This document shows, piece after piece, positions 52,229 to 52,519 of a stretch of DNA of 52,519 bases. The DNA comes from an uncultured Planctomycetaceae bacterium. Its GTDB lineage: Bacteria > Planctomycetota > Planctomycetia > Pirellulales > Pirellulaceae. The notes below the pieces were generated by a model, which worked only from the letters and a program-made list of their open reading frames with translations, did not search any database and was not told where the DNA came from. The DNA is taken from the NCBI GenBank assembly GCA_903863885.1, contig CAIPEB010000777.1:1-52519 (forward strand), in the 5' to 3' direction. The position numbers were made by a program, and so were the translations under genes. Every line of letters begins with the position of its first letter. Within the stretch, counting starts at the first letter, position 1.

Positions 52229-52519
52229 AAGTGGCCAAGCATTCGCCCGTTAGTACCAGTTAGCTATAACCCATTACTGAGCTTACACATCTGGCCTATC
52301 AACCTGGTAGTCTTCCAGGGGGCTTTCGCGTTAAACGCTTACGAAACCTCATCTCGGGGCGAGCTTCACGCTTAGATGCTTTCAGCGTTTATCATTTCCC
52401 GACTTAGCTACTCTGCGGTGCCCTTGGCAGGACAGCAGACACACCAGAGGTCAGTTCACCCCGGTCCTCTCGTACTAGGGGCAAATCTTCTCAAGAATCA
52501 ACGCCTGCAGTAGATAGGA
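52229..52519 (-). rRNA. rrl: 23S ribosomal RNA, 3' end (partial)
   Basis: The minus strand ends with GGTACTAACGGGCGAATGC, the conserved 3' region of 23S rRNA, and contains the AGTACGAGAGGACCGG loop (sarcin-ricin) sequence upstream. The gene continues beyond the window. The exact 3' end is estimated. The spacer to 5S is short (about 90 bases) and holds no tRNA. Confidence 0.93.

Noticed and set aside
52229-52519. Possible protein-coding ORFs over the 23S end
   Set aside because: The sequence is recognisable rRNA.

Overview
The window looks like a chromosomal segment of a planctomycete, probably of the Pirellulales type, with GC-rich coding DNA. The evidence is the gene content: a BBP7-type outer-membrane barrel, a hydrazine-synthase-alpha-like (HzsA-related) c-type cytochrome protein, a ThuA / Gfo-Idh-MocA / HEAT-repeat cluster, a YdjY-domain protein, a PF09370-type TIM-barrel sigma-54 regulator, a CehA/McbA-like hydrolase and many secreted carbohydrate-related proteins. 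The assignment is inferred from family distributions, not from a phylogeny.

Layout. 1-9.5 kb: secreted carbohydrate and polymer genes (beta-helix protein, HzsA-related protein, SGNH hydrolase), then two adjacent chimeric ORFs. One is a zincin N-terminus joined to the tail of a GH10 xylanase. The other is a truncated metallo-beta-lactamase fold joined to a complete GH43 glycosidase. 9.6-14.6 kb: an accessory patch with DUF134, SRPBCC, tandem GNAT and methyltransferase genes, mixed with debris: a frameshifted recombinase-associated gene, a transposase fragment and a beta-helix gene cut off near that fragment. 14.7-17.5 kb: a sigma-54 activator whose N-terminal TIM barrel is homologous to the enzyme encoded divergently beside it. 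The gap between them holds a good -24/-12 promoter and two palindromes. 17.7-22.0 kb: a ThuA / oxidoreductase / HEAT-repeat gene row. 22.5-30.5 kb: secreted hypothetical, FAD oxidoreductase, integrase debris and a 1565-residue penicillin-acylase-like protein in which a beta-propeller appears to interrupt a LamG domain. 31-38.8 kb: cupin, zincin (full-length relative of the 7 kb chimera), UvsE, metallophosphoesterase, PPK2, HemQ and YdjY. 39-46.6 kb: mostly housekeeping (unknown 602-aa protein, YggS, YggU, haloalkane-dehalogenase-like hydrolase, CehA-like hydrolase, DnaJ-like, RnpA, YidD). 46.7-52.5 kb: a stand-alone type-ISP-like methyltransferase, a BBP7 barrel, a secreted unknown and the 3' end of an rRNA operon on the minus strand (partial 23S, 5S, terminator).

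The most interesting items are: (1) the enzyme/sensor pair with its predicted sigma-54 promoter; (2) a short element present three times in intergenic DNA (about 1.97, 22.12 and 30.97 kb), each copy followed by a plus-strand hairpin, which may be an undescribed small RNA family; (3) the two in-frame chimeric ORFs at 6.9-9.5 kb; (4) the LamG domain split by a propeller. No CRISPR array, tRNA gene or complete insertion sequence was seen.
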